Shown here piece by piece: positions 17,107 through 25,550 of a stretch of DNA of 64,000 nucleotides. This stretch comes from an uncultured Mordavella sp. GTDB taxonomy: Bacteria > Bacillota > Clostridia > Lachnospirales > Lachnospiraceae. Within the stretch, counting starts at the first letter, position 1; each line of letters begins with the position of its first letter. Position numbers and translations under genes: made by a program. The notes beneath the pieces are model-generated. The model had not been told where the DNA came from. It made no database searches and worked only from the letters and a program-made list of their open reading frames with translations. Location of the stretch: assembly GCA_902406105.1 (NCBI GenBank), contig CABPCP010000007.1, positions 1 to 64,000 on the forward strand. The letters run 5' to 3'.

Positions 17107-17340
17107 TTAACCGTTGATCATAAAGGAAACCAGCTTATCAATATCTTCCGGCTCATGAGCCACAAGCTCTAATTCCGGGATCTCACCGTTAGAGAAGATA
17201 TTTGCCATGGATACATACTGAGACAGTTTGGACTTCAGATTCAGTCTGTCTCCTTCTCCTGTTACCAGCTCTACTTTCCCTTTGCATGAATCTACTACTT
17301 TAAAGAACTTATCAATATCTGTGATATTCTGTACTTTCAT
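17107..17340 (-). CDS. HPr-fold-like small protein lacking the phosphorylatable histidine
   Basis: 77-residue cytoplasmic protein. The segment LNLKSKLSQYVSMANIF (about residues 33-49) resembles the regulatory-serine helix of HPr (VNLKSIMGVMSL), and the closing ELVAHEPEDIDKLVSFM resembles its last helix. The N-terminal segment that would carry the PTS active-site His and Arg has neither. It therefore cannot be a normal phosphocarrier; a Crh-like regulatory role is a guess. A clear AAAGGAGAT site precedes the start. Recognition rests on pattern similarity only. Confidence 0.5.
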   Translation of the reverse strand: MKVQNITDIDKFFKVVDSCKGKVELVTGEGDRLNLKSKLSQYVSMANIFSNGEIPELELVAHEPEDIDKLVSFMING

Positions 17341-17386
17341 CTCTTAGATCTCCTTTCGGTTTCTATGTTTACGCCCTAATTATAAC

Positions 17387-18226
17387 TTATTTTTCCAGGA
17401 ATTCAATAGTCTTTTCGGTAATTTGTATCTTCTGCTCTTTCAGCAGTCGTCCTACCGCTCTTTTAAAGGCATTTTTACTAAGTCCAAGCTCCCTTTTGAT
17501 CAGTTCCGGATCCGCCTTATCGGTAAAAGGAAGACTTCCTCCGTTCTCTTTGAGCCGTTCCAGCACTTTCCCGGCGTCCTCATCCATCTGAAGGAAGGCT
17601 TTCTTGCGGAGACTTAAGTCCATTTTCCCGTCCTCATGGACCCTGGTCACTCTTGCTTCTACCACGTCTCCTGCCTGAAGTTCTCCATAGACTTCTCGCT
17701 TTGGGATCAACGCGCTGTAGCAGTCGTCCACCGCCACAAACACCCCGAAATTATCGCTGGTTTCATACACCGTCCCCTGGACCATATCATCCTTTTTATA
17801 AGGGGCATCCTGGCGCAGCCGTTCATACAGCTTCATGGTGGCGCACAGTCTTCCCGACCGGTCCACATAGAGGGCCGCCAGCACCTGATCCCCCACTTTG
17901 ACTTTCTTGGTCTGCTCCCGGAACGGAAGCAGCAAATCCTTCTCCAGCCCCCAGTCTAAAAAGGCTCCAATGCGTCCGGTATCTACTACCTTAAGTTTCC
18001 GGATCTCTCCCAGCTGGATCTTAGGCTCCGCTGTGGTAGCGATCAGGCGGTCGTCTGAATCCCGGTACAAAAATACTTCCACCGGGTCTCCTGCTTCTAA
18101 TCCCTTGGGCACCTGTTTCCCCGGCAGAAGCACCTTGTCCTCCTTTGTTCCAAGATAGACTCCAAACTCTACTTTTTTGACGATCATCAGCGTCCGCTTT
18201 TTTCCTAAATATTCTTCTAACCTCAT
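17387..18226 (-). CDS. S1-domain RNA-binding protein, CvfB family
   Basis: 279 residues with tandem S1/OB-fold domains and a C-terminal winged helix (ELIKRELGLSKNAFKRAVGRLLKE). Features such as YLGTKEDKVLLPGKQVP and VDTGRIGAFLDWGLEKDLLLP match YitL/CvfB proteins, which bind RNA and affect virulence-factor expression in staphylococci. It is cytoplasmic. It sits between the thioesterase and the HPr-like gene on the same strand with short gaps. Confidence 0.88.
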   Translation of the reverse strand: MRLEEYLGKKRTLMIVKKVEFGVYLGTKEDKVLLPGKQVPKGLEAGDPVEVFLYRDSDDRLIATTAEPKIQLGEIRKLKVVDTGRIGAFLDWGLEKDLLLPFREQTKKVKVGDQVLAALYVDRSGRLCATMKLYERLRQDAPYKKDDMVQGTVYETSDNFGVFVAVDDCYSALIPKREVYGELQAGDVVEARVTRVHEDGKMDLSLRKKAFLQMDEDAGKVLERLKENGGSLPFTDKADPELIKRELGLSKNAFKRAVGRLLKEQKIQITEKTIEFLEK

Positions 18227-18265
18227 ACGTTTCTCCTTGTGTTCTTTCTGATGCGTGTGCCTGGT

Positions 18266-19006
18266 TTACTTACAGCCGCCCGTTTCTGTCTGGAATTCTA
18301 CCACTGCGTAAGTCTCTTGATCTGCGCCGCATAAAGCCGCTACGATCCGTTCTTCTTCCCTCGACACCCGCGGCGTGATCACATCTTTATAGACTGCCGA
18401 CTTCTTATATTCCGCCCGCATCTGCCTCACCTGGATCTCTTCATCCAAAGATTCCAGCGCCATCTGTACATATTGGCAATTATTCACATGCTCATTGGTA
18501 TCAATATGATATTTCCGCACAGGGAAAGAGGGCTTTTGCTGGAATCCTTCCGGCAGTTCGATCTTCCGGGGCGCATATTCCATAGCAAGCGGTTCTCCCA
18601 TCCCATAGGAAGCCGCTTCCTCCTGGGACGGCCGTACCGGCCTGCCTTTTCTCATATCCATATACGACCAGATTGAATTGGCATAGGCCACAGTCTCTCC
18701 CTTGCCGTCTGTCATACAGAAGTTCCGGTTTCCAATGAACCCTTTAAATCCGGTAGCCCAGGTATGGATCTGGATCTCTTCTCCCAGTTTGGGATACCGA
18801 TCCACGATCACCTGCCAGGCAGAAAGCACCCACGCCTTCCCATGCTCCGCCAGATAATCTACGCCAAGCCCCAGGCTCTCCGACTGAAAGATACTGCAGT
18901 CCTGGAAATAATTAATGATCCCCGGGAGCGTGATCTTCTTGGTATGGTCGATCTCGCTGAATCTTACCCTGCTTACAAATGAATATGCGTTATCCCTTCT
19001 CAACAT
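18266..19006 (-). CDS. Acyl-ACP thioesterase (FatA-like)
   Basis: Hydrolyses acyl-ACP to free fatty acid; two tandem hot-dog domains in 246 residues. N-terminal VRFSEIDHTKKITLPGIINYFQD and the second-domain HIDTNEHVNNCQYVQMALE (containing the catalytic Asn/His region) match bacterial FatA-like enzymes. Its start overlaps the CDF transporter stop by 17 bases, with an AAAGGAG site inside that gene, which indicates translational coupling. Confidence 0.88.
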   Translation of the reverse strand: MLRRDNAYSFVSRVRFSEIDHTKKITLPGIINYFQDCSIFQSESLGLGVDYLAEHGKAWVLSAWQVIVDRYPKLGEEIQIHTWATGFKGFIGNRNFCMTDGKGETVAYANSIWSYMDMRKGRPVRPSQEEAASYGMGEPLAMEYAPRKIELPEGFQQKPSFPVRKYHIDTNEHVNNCQYVQMALESLDEEIQVRQMRAEYKKSAVYKDVITPRVSREEERIVAALCGADQETYAVVEFQTETGGCK

Positions 19007-20174
19007 CTATGTAACTCCTTTCCACCGTGATCACACACTGATACCTTGGATCTGCGATATGCAGAAGCTTTTCCACCGTACGGCGAAGCTGGGCCTGCTT
19101 CTCATCATCATATTCATATGGCACCACCATATCGAAGATCAGGTTGATCTGCTCTTTTCCATCCACCATACGGAAATCATGGATGGTCACTTTCCTGTCT
19201 ACCGCGTCCAGGATCTGTTCCACTTGGTTTTTCACCGCCAGCACCTGGGCATCCTTGGTTTCCACCGGGTCCATGTGGATGACCAGGAAAATCCCCAGAT
19301 TTTTAACCGCGTCCCGCTCGATCCGGTCGATGATCTCATGGGATTCTTCGATATCCACATCATTCGGCACCTCCGCGTGAATCGAAGCCATACTTCTTCC
19401 CGGCCCATAATTATGGACGATCAGGTCATGGCTTCCCATGATCCCCTCGTATTGTTCCACAAACTTCGTGATCTTCTCATATTCTTCCCTGGAAACCGGT
19501 TCCCCGATCAAAGGTTCCAGCGTGTCTCTGGCAATTCCGATGCCTGCCCACATAATGACTAAAGACACGCCAAGGCCTACAAACCCATCGATATTCAACC
19601 CCGTAATCCGCCAAAACAGTACGGAAATAATCGTCGCGGATGTAGTGATCACATCTCCGATAGCATCTGCGGCTGAGGCCTGCAATACTTTCGAATCGAT
19701 CCTCTTCCCCAGTTTCCGGTTAAAAACGGACAGCCACAGCTTCACTCCTACCGAAAGCGACAAAATAACGATAGATACCAGCTGGAAACGCATAGCTTCC
19801 GGTTCCCGGATCTTGCCCACCGCGTCTTTGAAGAAGGTAAATCCAACTTCCAGCACCAGGAACGCCACCACCAGCGCCGCTATGTATTCAATCCTCCCAT
19901 GTCCGAAAGGATGATCCTTATCCGCCGGCTTTTCCGCCATCTTGACGCCTACCAGACTGATGATCGAGCCGCCCGCATCCGAAAGATTATTAAAAGCATC
20001 CGCCATAACTGACAGGCTCTGCAGAAAAAATCCGATCAGCCACTTTACTATAAATAAGAAAATATTGCAAAAGATGCCTACCATACTGGCCAGCACTCCG
20101 TAGGCCGTACGGACAGACACCTTTTCTACCGCTTCATGCTCTTTTACAAAATGTCTTACCAAGAATTCAGTCAT
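18990..20174 (-). CDS. Cation diffusion facilitator family transporter
   Basis: Zn/Fe/Mn-type proton antiporter of 394 residues. Six transmembrane helices in the first 215 residues hold the metal sites ADAFNNLSDAGG (helix 2) and AADAIGDVITT (helix 5) and the DHPFGHGRIEY loop. A longer than usual C-terminal cytoplasmic domain (about 220-394) carries the metal-binding fold with HNYGPGRSMASIHAEV. The metal cannot be assigned. It is followed by the overlapping thioesterase gene. Confidence 0.9.
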   Translation of the reverse strand: MTEFLVRHFVKEHEAVEKVSVRTAYGVLASMVGIFCNIFLFIVKWLIGFFLQSLSVMADAFNNLSDAGGSIISLVGVKMAEKPADKDHPFGHGRIEYIAALVVAFLVLEVGFTFFKDAVGKIREPEAMRFQLVSIVILSLSVGVKLWLSVFNRKLGKRIDSKVLQASAADAIGDVITTSATIISVLFWRITGLNIDGFVGLGVSLVIMWAGIGIARDTLEPLIGEPVSREEYEKITKFVEQYEGIMGSHDLIVHNYGPGRSMASIHAEVPNDVDIEESHEIIDRIERDAVKNLGIFLVIHMDPVETKDAQVLAVKNQVEQILDAVDRKVTIHDFRMVDGKEQINLIFDMVVPYEYDDEKQAQLRRTVEKLLHIADPRYQCVITVERSYIDVEKG

Positions 20175-20194
20175 ATCAATTCTCCTGCCGCTTC

Positions 20195-20881
20195 TTACGT
20201 TTCTCCAAATAAATCTCCAAAGAAAAATGATTTTATCTTAAAGTCTGAGGTGGCTGTCACCATCTCGTACTCTTCTTCCGTCAAAACATGCTCCAGTTCC
20301 TGCCGACCTTCGTCCGTCACCACCGCGCAGGTCGTATCGGTAAAGCAGAGATTGGGATAGAGGACGCACCACCAGTTTCGTCCGACTCCGTCTCCCAGTT
20401 CCACGCGGAGAGCTTCATAACGGCCTTTGGGGAACCACACGTCTCCATACCGCTTGTCCGGGAAATAGAGGTTCGCCATTTTAGCCCGGACCTCATAGGT
20501 TCCTCCCCCGGCCCGCACCACGTTTCTGGCAACTGCCTCGATCTCCCCAAGATGATCTTTCGCCCACTCTTTGGTCTGTTCCAGGGATGTTTCCTCTCCC
20601 GTTCCAAGGGACTGGCGCATATAAGCGATGACCGCATCCCGCACCTGGTATTTTACCGCCTGGTCTTCCTGGCTGTCGCTGTTGGCGACCACATGGAAGC
20701 GAAGCACTTCTTCCGCCAGGTCTTCCTGCAGAGAGCTTACCTTCGCCTCCACAGACAGATTCCTTTGCTCCGCCACTGACCCTGTCAAAAGAAATGCGCT
20801 GCAGAATGCCAGCACGATGCAGATCACTTTCTGTACCCTTCTGTTTTCTATTCCAATTCTAAATCTTTTCCCTTTTCCCAC
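20195..20881 (-). CDS. spoIIR: Stage II sporulation protein R
   Basis: Secreted forespore signal that activates SpoIIGA and so pro-sigma-E processing in the mother cell. 228 residues, with an N-terminal membrane/signal segment (about 18-38). The conserved block LRFHVVANSDSQEDQAVKYQVRD is followed by GRNWWCVLYPNLCF. GTG at 20881 is the start, 10 bases after AAGGAGG. This gene is good evidence that the host forms endospores. Confidence 0.92.
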   Translation of the reverse strand: MGKGKRFRIGIENRRVQKVICIVLAFCSAFLLTGSVAEQRNLSVEAKVSSLQEDLAEEVLRFHVVANSDSQEDQAVKYQVRDAVIAYMRQSLGTGEETSLEQTKEWAKDHLGEIEAVARNVVRAGGGTYEVRAKMANLYFPDKRYGDVWFPKGRYEALRVELGDGVGRNWWCVLYPNLCFTDTTCAVVTDEGRQELEHVLTEEEYEMVTATSDFKIKSFFFGDLFGET

Positions 20882-20950
20882 GGTTTATGTACCTCCTTGA
20901 TCTTGGTTGTCTGGAGTCTGCACATATTTTCCCGTGTTTATACCATATAC

Positions 20951-21628
20951 TTAATTCTTTTTCGTTCGGATCACATCCGTGACCGCCTGAGCCTGGTTCT
21001 CAATATGCTGCGAGACCACTTTGGCGGCCTCTTCTTTCTCGCCCTTCTCAATATGCCGGATGATCTCCTCATGCTCATCCAGAAGCTTTTCATAAATTTC
21101 CGGGTCTTTCAGATACTCGATGCGGTAACGGTACATTTGTTCCCGCAGATTATTCAGAAGCTGGACCAGTTTCTGGTTCTCTGTAATGATACAGATCACA
21201 TCATGAAACCGCACGTCTGCCTCCGCGATTTCTGTAATATCATGACTTTTAAGTACTTTTCTGAAATCCTGGGCCGCCTTCTTAAGTTCCTCGATCCCAT
21301 CCTTCGTAATCTTATCGCAAGCCAGCCGCACCGCCAGTTCTTCCAGCGCTTCCCTCACTTCCAGGACATCCCGCAGACTTTTCTCCGAAATATCCGCCAC
21401 TTCCGCGCCTTTTCGCGGGATCATCAGCACTAATCCCTCCAGCTCCAGCTTGCGGATCGCTTCCCGCACCGGTGTGCGGCTCACTCCCAGTTTGTTGGCA
21501 AGCTGGATCTCCATCAACCGCTCTCCCGGCTTCAGTTCTCCCCGCAGGATCGCTTGTCTGAGTGTATTGAATACCACATCCCTGAGCGGAAGGTACTCAT
21601 TCATACTGACATTAAAATTGGATTCCAT
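20951..21628 (-). CDS. GntR family regulator, FadR/FCD subfamily
   Basis: 225 residues: N-terminal winged helix (LANKLGVSRTPVREAIRKLELEGL, about 45-68) and C-terminal all-helical FCD domain with candidate metal-binding residues in EVREALEELAVRLA and RFHDVI. Such regulators bind carboxylates or sugar acids. It begins 3 bases after the ispE stop, so it is translationally coupled to an isoprenoid gene that gives no clue to its effector. Confidence 0.88.
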   Translation of the reverse strand: MESNFNVSMNEYLPLRDVVFNTLRQAILRGELKPGERLMEIQLANKLGVSRTPVREAIRKLELEGLVLMIPRKGAEVADISEKSLRDVLEVREALEELAVRLACDKITKDGIEELKKAAQDFRKVLKSHDITEIAEADVRFHDVICIITENQKLVQLLNNLREQMYRYRIEYLKDPEIYEKLLDEHEEIIRHIEKGEKEEAAKVVSQHIENQAQAVTDVIRTKKN

Positions 21629-21631
21629 GTT

Positions 21632-22507
21632 TTATCTCCTCCTTGCGTTATGTACGTTTGTCACATACACCTGCCTTGCAAGCTTCTGTTCCCTTATCTT
21701 AGACGCCGCCGCTTTCGCCTTTCTCCGGTCGTCGTAGATGCCAAATACCGTTGGACCGCTTCCGCTCATCATGGCATTCAGCGCTCCGCCTTCTTTCATC
21801 ACCTTCTTGATCTCATCGATCACCGGATAATCTCCCGCCGTGACCTCTTCCAGGACATTCCCCATAGCTCCCGCCACCTTATGAAGATCCTGCTCCTCCA
21901 GTCCTTCCAAGATCCCGCTGATGTCGGGATGTCTTTCGATCCGGCAGGCGTCCAGCTTCTCATAAACCGCCTTTGTAGATACATTCACCGGCGGTTTCGC
22001 CAAAAGCACATAGCAGCGGGGCATTGGAGGAAGAGGCGTCAGGATCTCCCCGATCCCTTCCGCCAGCACCGTTCCCCGTAAGATACAGTAAGGAACGTCA
22101 GCCCCCAGCGTCACTCCCCGCTCCATCAACTGCTGATCCGTAAGCTTCAGATCAAACATCCGGTTTAATCCATATAAGACTGCCGCCGCGTTAGAACTTC
22201 CCCCTGCCATTCCCGCAGACACCGGTATATGCTTTTCTAACGAGATCCGGATCCCATCCTGGATCTTAAACTCATCCATCAGAAGTTTTGCGGCCCGATA
22301 CGCCAGATTATTCTCATTTACCGGAAGAAAAGAAAGATTGGTCTTTATCTCGATCCCCGGTTCTCTTGTAAGTTCCAGTGTGATCAGGTCATAAAGGTAC
22401 ACCGTCTGCATTACCATCCGCACGTCGTGATAACCATTTTCCCGTCTTCCCAGCACATCCAGTCCTAAGTTGATCTTGCCCAGCGCTCTTAGTTCCATCT
22501 TTTCCAT
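21632..22507 (-). CDS. ispE: 4-diphosphocytidyl-2-C-methyl-D-erythritol kinase
   Basis: GHMP kinase of the MEP isoprenoid pathway; phosphorylates CDP-methylerythritol. 291 residues. The substrate region KINLGLDVLGRRENGYHDV starts at residue 11, the ATP loop is PVSAGMAGGSSNAAAV near residue 95, and the C-terminal motif MMSGSGPTVFGIYDD is present. Start ATG at 22507 follows AAGGGG. Indicates that the host makes isoprenoids by the MEP route. Confidence 0.95.
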   Translation of the reverse strand: MEKMELRALGKINLGLDVLGRRENGYHDVRMVMQTVYLYDLITLELTREPGIEIKTNLSFLPVNENNLAYRAAKLLMDEFKIQDGIRISLEKHIPVSAGMAGGSSNAAAVLYGLNRMFDLKLTDQQLMERGVTLGADVPYCILRGTVLAEGIGEILTPLPPMPRCYVLLAKPPVNVSTKAVYEKLDACRIERHPDISGILEGLEEQDLHKVAGAMGNVLEEVTAGDYPVIDEIKKVMKEGGALNAMMSGSGPTVFGIYDDRRKAKAAASKIREQKLARQVYVTNVHNARRR

Positions 22508-22565
22508 CTATGTTTCCCCTTGCTTTTGTACTTTGTTTGTACTATGTATCTTGTATACAATGTCT

Positions 22566-24125
22566 TTATAGTATACCCATATTTTCTTTAAAAATCAATA
22601 GTTTTTCTCCCGGCTTAACTTTGGAATCCTCAATTCCATTGATCTGCTGTATTCCTTCTACTGTAGTGTGGTATCGTTTGGCAAGATCCCATAGTTCATC
22701 CCCTTCCCGGATCACATAACCGATGATCCCCGGACGGTTCTCTATTTCTCTTAGATCTTCCGGCCGCGTCTCCACCTCTTCAATATTCTCGATCGGCACC
22801 GGTTTTCTCAAGAAGCTGCTAAAAGCCAGCACTGCTTTTACTTCCACCTCCCCATTTCCCAGAAGCCCTACCGCAAGCTGTTCCACGCCGCATGTCAGGT
22901 CGCTTTCCATATCCGGGCTGGTGGCGTTGCTTTCCAGCAGATAGGAGAAAGGCACCATTCCCTGCCACACATCAAATGGCAGCGCGTCATCCGCCTTTAC
23001 ATATAGAAAGGAAACATGCAGCACGCCCTCGATAGAAAGCCCCTCCTCTTGCGGCGACACATTTTCCAGCTGAATCCTTCCGCCGCTATGGCAGATCTGC
23101 AGGATATCATCCTGGATCTCCGGAAGAGAAAGCCGCTCTGTCACCTTACACTTTGAATGATTCTGCATGAGAAGCTGCTCCGGTACCACACTCCGGCGCC
23201 TGGGCGCGCACACCTGTTTTAAAGAATACAGATCTTCCAGCAGGCTCATCTCTTCCTCTTCATAAAGGACGATCCTTGCCTCTATCACCGCTTCCACTCC
23301 AAGAAGGCGCATTTCCCCGTTTTCATCCATACGAGCTTCAATATGAACGTCTTTCAGCTCCGGATAGATCTGATGGTACATAGAATCCTGGGCGCCCGGA
23401 CACTCCATCCTTCCCTCATAAGGAAGCGTCTGCTCGATCCAGTCTGTTTTTCCCTCAGGAGATTCATAGAAGCAGAATAGAAGCAGTTCCCCCTGCAGCA
23501 GAAGTTCATCCGTCCCTACTCTGGTATCCAGCTTCCTGCTGCCAAGATCTGTCCACAGAAGACTGCCGATGCTTTCCTGCATACCCCCGATCTGAGCCTC
23601 CTCCCGAATGCGGCAGGTATCTTTACGCACGGCAAATAATTTCAGGATTTGTTCGGTCCTGTATTTTTTATACAGGGTTTCTTCTCCCTTTGCATCTGCG
23701 GTCAGCTCCATTTCTTCTCTCCCTTCAGAGCTGATCTGCAGTTCGACTACAGCATGGATATTCAGCTTTCTGGAATGAACCGCCGATACCGCCAGGTCCG
23801 CCTGGGCGCTTTTTAGAAACAGATTCTCCATGGGAGGTTCTTCCATATAAACCATTTCCTCAAATGGAAAGCTGCCTTCCATAGAAGCCAGGCCCTGAAT
23901 CTCCTCGTCCGCCGCGTAAAGGATCCGGAACTTCAGATTTCCCTGGACCCGCACATAGTTCTCTGCCAGACTCATGTCCTCAATATGTACATTTCCTTCG
24001 CTCAATATCACACGCTTTACATCGCTTTTCGCATCGGGTACATTATAGTCTTCATCCATATAGAATTGATCCAAGGCTGTCCTTCCCTGACGGTATACCT
24101 GGAAATTCCTCTTCTCACATTCCAT
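22566..24125 (-). CDS. DUF3794 (SPOCS) and LysM protein, SipL-like spore coat morphogenetic protein
   Basis: About 519 residues with repeated DUF3794 domains (for example VPDAKSDVKRVILSEGNVHI near 30 and VTERLSLPEIQDDILQICHS near 325) and a C-terminal LysM domain (YVIREGDELWDLAKRYHTTV). This architecture matches clostridial SipL, which tethers the basal coat layer around the forespore. ATG at 24125 follows AAAGGAG; the frame extends 12 codons upstream into the preceding gene without a better site. Confidence 0.85.
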   Translation of the reverse strand: MECEKRNFQVYRQGRTALDQFYMDEDYNVPDAKSDVKRVILSEGNVHIEDMSLAENYVRVQGNLKFRILYAADEEIQGLASMEGSFPFEEMVYMEEPPMENLFLKSAQADLAVSAVHSRKLNIHAVVELQISSEGREEMELTADAKGEETLYKKYRTEQILKLFAVRKDTCRIREEAQIGGMQESIGSLLWTDLGSRKLDTRVGTDELLLQGELLLFCFYESPEGKTDWIEQTLPYEGRMECPGAQDSMYHQIYPELKDVHIEARMDENGEMRLLGVEAVIEARIVLYEEEEMSLLEDLYSLKQVCAPRRRSVVPEQLLMQNHSKCKVTERLSLPEIQDDILQICHSGGRIQLENVSPQEEGLSIEGVLHVSFLYVKADDALPFDVWQGMVPFSYLLESNATSPDMESDLTCGVEQLAVGLLGNGEVEVKAVLAFSSFLRKPVPIENIEEVETRPEDLREIENRPGIIGYVIREGDELWDLAKRYHTTVEGIQQINGIEDSKVKPGEKLLIFKENMGIL

Positions 24126-24144
24126 CTGTTTTGTCTCCTTTCTT

Positions 24145-24567
24145 TTAATAAAATATAACATCCTTATCGCAATACTCCATTTTCACCACAAGATATGGCC
24201 ATGTGGCTTCCTCTGCAATTTCTTCATCCCTGGAAGGGCCTGTAAGCCGGGTACGCAGACAGACGGCATTATCAGATTCCCAGCACTCCGCCACCTCCAC
24301 GCTGTAGCCGCTGGTATCCTTCTCTCCATATCCTCTCGCAAGATAGAGCCAGCCTTCATCGGCAAAAGTCAGACGGAAAACATCCTTCTTTTCCTCTTCG
24401 ATCTGAGCGTTAAGCTCCTCTGGCACTTCCTCCGGATCTACCACCGTATACTCAATATCCCTCAGCTTTTCCTCATCGTCGATCTGCATCGAGCAAGCCG
24501 GGAGAAGCAGGGCGCATGCCATAAGAAAAGCGGCCGCGCGATTTCTAAAACGCTTCATTGCTTTCAC
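24145..24567 (-). CDS. Lipoprotein with PrcB-like C-terminal domain
   Basis: 140-residue exported protein. A signal peptide ends in LLPAC (lipidated Cys near 25). The C-terminal half, with TSGYSVEVAECWESDNAVC and EATWPYLVVKMEY, resembles the PrcB_C domain of protease-complex subunits. It ends 19 bases upstream of the spore-coat gene start and is probably cotranscribed with it. Function unknown; the pairing hints at a surface or spore-envelope role. Confidence 0.55.
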   Translation of the reverse strand: MKAMKRFRNRAAAFLMACALLLPACSMQIDDEEKLRDIEYTVVDPEEVPEELNAQIEEEKKDVFRLTFADEGWLYLARGYGEKDTSGYSVEVAECWESDNAVCLRTRLTGPSRDEEIAEEATWPYLVVKMEYCDKDVIFY

Positions 24568-24649
24568 CTGTTATATAAGTACCGCCGCAAACGGTATCTG
24601 CTCTTTAACATGATACACAACAGTGCTAGGAAAAATTCCAAATTTGTTG

Positions 24650-24655
24650 TATAAT
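24650..24655 (+). promoter_or_regulatory. Possible -10 box upstream of plsC
   Basis: A perfect TATAAT lies 50 bases before the plsC start in the 138-base divergent gap. No convincing -35 is at the right distance. An imperfect inverted repeat (ACAACA...TGTTGT, about 24617-24650) lies immediately upstream and could bind a regulator. Confidence 0.4.
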
Positions 24656-24705
24656 ACTCTTTAGTGCTGTGCAAAACTAAGAAATGAATGTGAGGTTCCT
24701 AACTT

Positions 24706-25440
24706 ATGATAAGATTTTTGACCATTATTCTAATCCTGTTCTTATATCTGCTCCTTGGCATCCCGGTGCTCCTTTTCGAGGCTTTGGTGGGATGCTTCAG
24801 CAAGAAAACAAGAGATTATCAATGTCTTCGTCTGGTGCAGTGGACATTTAAGCTGATGCTCACCGCAGCCGGTACCAAGATCACAGTGATCGGGGAGGAA
24901 AATGTGCCCGACGAACCGGTTTTATTCATCGGCAACCACAGAAGCTATTTTGACATTCTGCTTACCTATTCCAGATGCCGGCGGCTGACCGGATATATCG
25001 CCAAGAAAGAGATGCTGCGCTATCCCCTGCTCCGGGATTGGATGAAGCGGCTCTACTGCCTCTTCCTGGACCGGGAGAATCCCAAAGAAGGCTTAAAGAC
25101 CATCCTTCAGGCTATTGATTATATCAAACAGGGAATCTCTATCTGCATTTTCCCCGAGGGAACCCGCAACACTGGAGAAGAGTTGAGTCTGCTGCCCTTC
25201 CACAGCGGCTCGTTTAAAATCGCGGAAAAGACTGGCTGCGCCATCATTCCTATCAGTATGAACAATACGATCTCCATTTTTGAAAGCCATCTTCCTTTCG
25301 TTCGGAAGACTCACGTCATCCTTGAGTATGGAAAACCGATCTATCCCAATGAATTAGACAAAGAAACCCGCAAAAAACTGGCGTCTTACTGTCAGAATAT
25401 CATACAGGAAACCATCAACCGGAACCAGGCCCTTTTATAA
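24706..25440 (+). CDS. plsC: 1-acyl-sn-glycerol-3-phosphate acyltransferase
   Basis: Makes phosphatidate from lysophosphatidate at the membrane. 244 residues, with an N-terminal hydrophobic helix (3-27). The catalytic NHxxxxD motif is NHRSYFD (77-83) and the substrate motif is FPEGTR (149-154), at the normal distance. It is divergent from the lipoprotein/spore-coat pair. A strong terminator overlaps its 3' end. Confidence 0.92.
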   Translation: MIRFLTIILILFLYLLLGIPVLLFEALVGCFSKKTRDYQCLRLVQWTFKLMLTAAGTKITVIGEENVPDEPVLFIGNHRSYFDILLTYSRCRRLTGYIAKKEMLRYPLLRDWMKRLYCLFLDRENPKEGLKTILQAIDYIKQGISICIFPEGTRNTGEELSLLPFHSGSFKIAEKTGCAIIPISMNNTISIFESHLPFVRKTHVILEYGKPIYPNELDKETRKKLASYCQNIIQETINRNQALL

Positions 25441-25460
25441 GGGTCCGGTCCCGGCTTTTT
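25419..25460 (+). terminator. Intrinsic terminator of plsC
   Basis: A GC-rich imperfect hairpin (CCGG...CCCTTTTATAAGGG...CCGG, 25419-25454) overlaps the last codons and is followed by a run of seven or more T. Confidence 0.75.
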
Positions 25461-25483
25461 TTCTTCCATTTTCCAGATACTAA

Positions 25484-25492
25484 TGCTATAAT
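25484..25492 (+). promoter_or_regulatory. Extended -10 promoter of pncB
   Basis: TGC precedes a perfect TATAAT (25487-25492), forming an extended -10 element; the -35 region is poor. Transcription would begin near 25500, about 50 bases before the start codon. Two tandem AAGGAG sites follow. Confidence 0.6.
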
Positions 25493-25550
25493 GATGGGTA
25501 ACCAAGGGTCAAAAGGCCCGAAAAGGAGACAAAGGAGATAAATCAAACAA

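Noticed and set aside
20951-22507. GntR regulator coupled to ispE as evidence of a novel regulatory circuit
   Set aside because: Close packing of these genes looks like ordinary chromosomal organisation; nothing in the sequence links the regulator's effector to isoprenoid synthesis.
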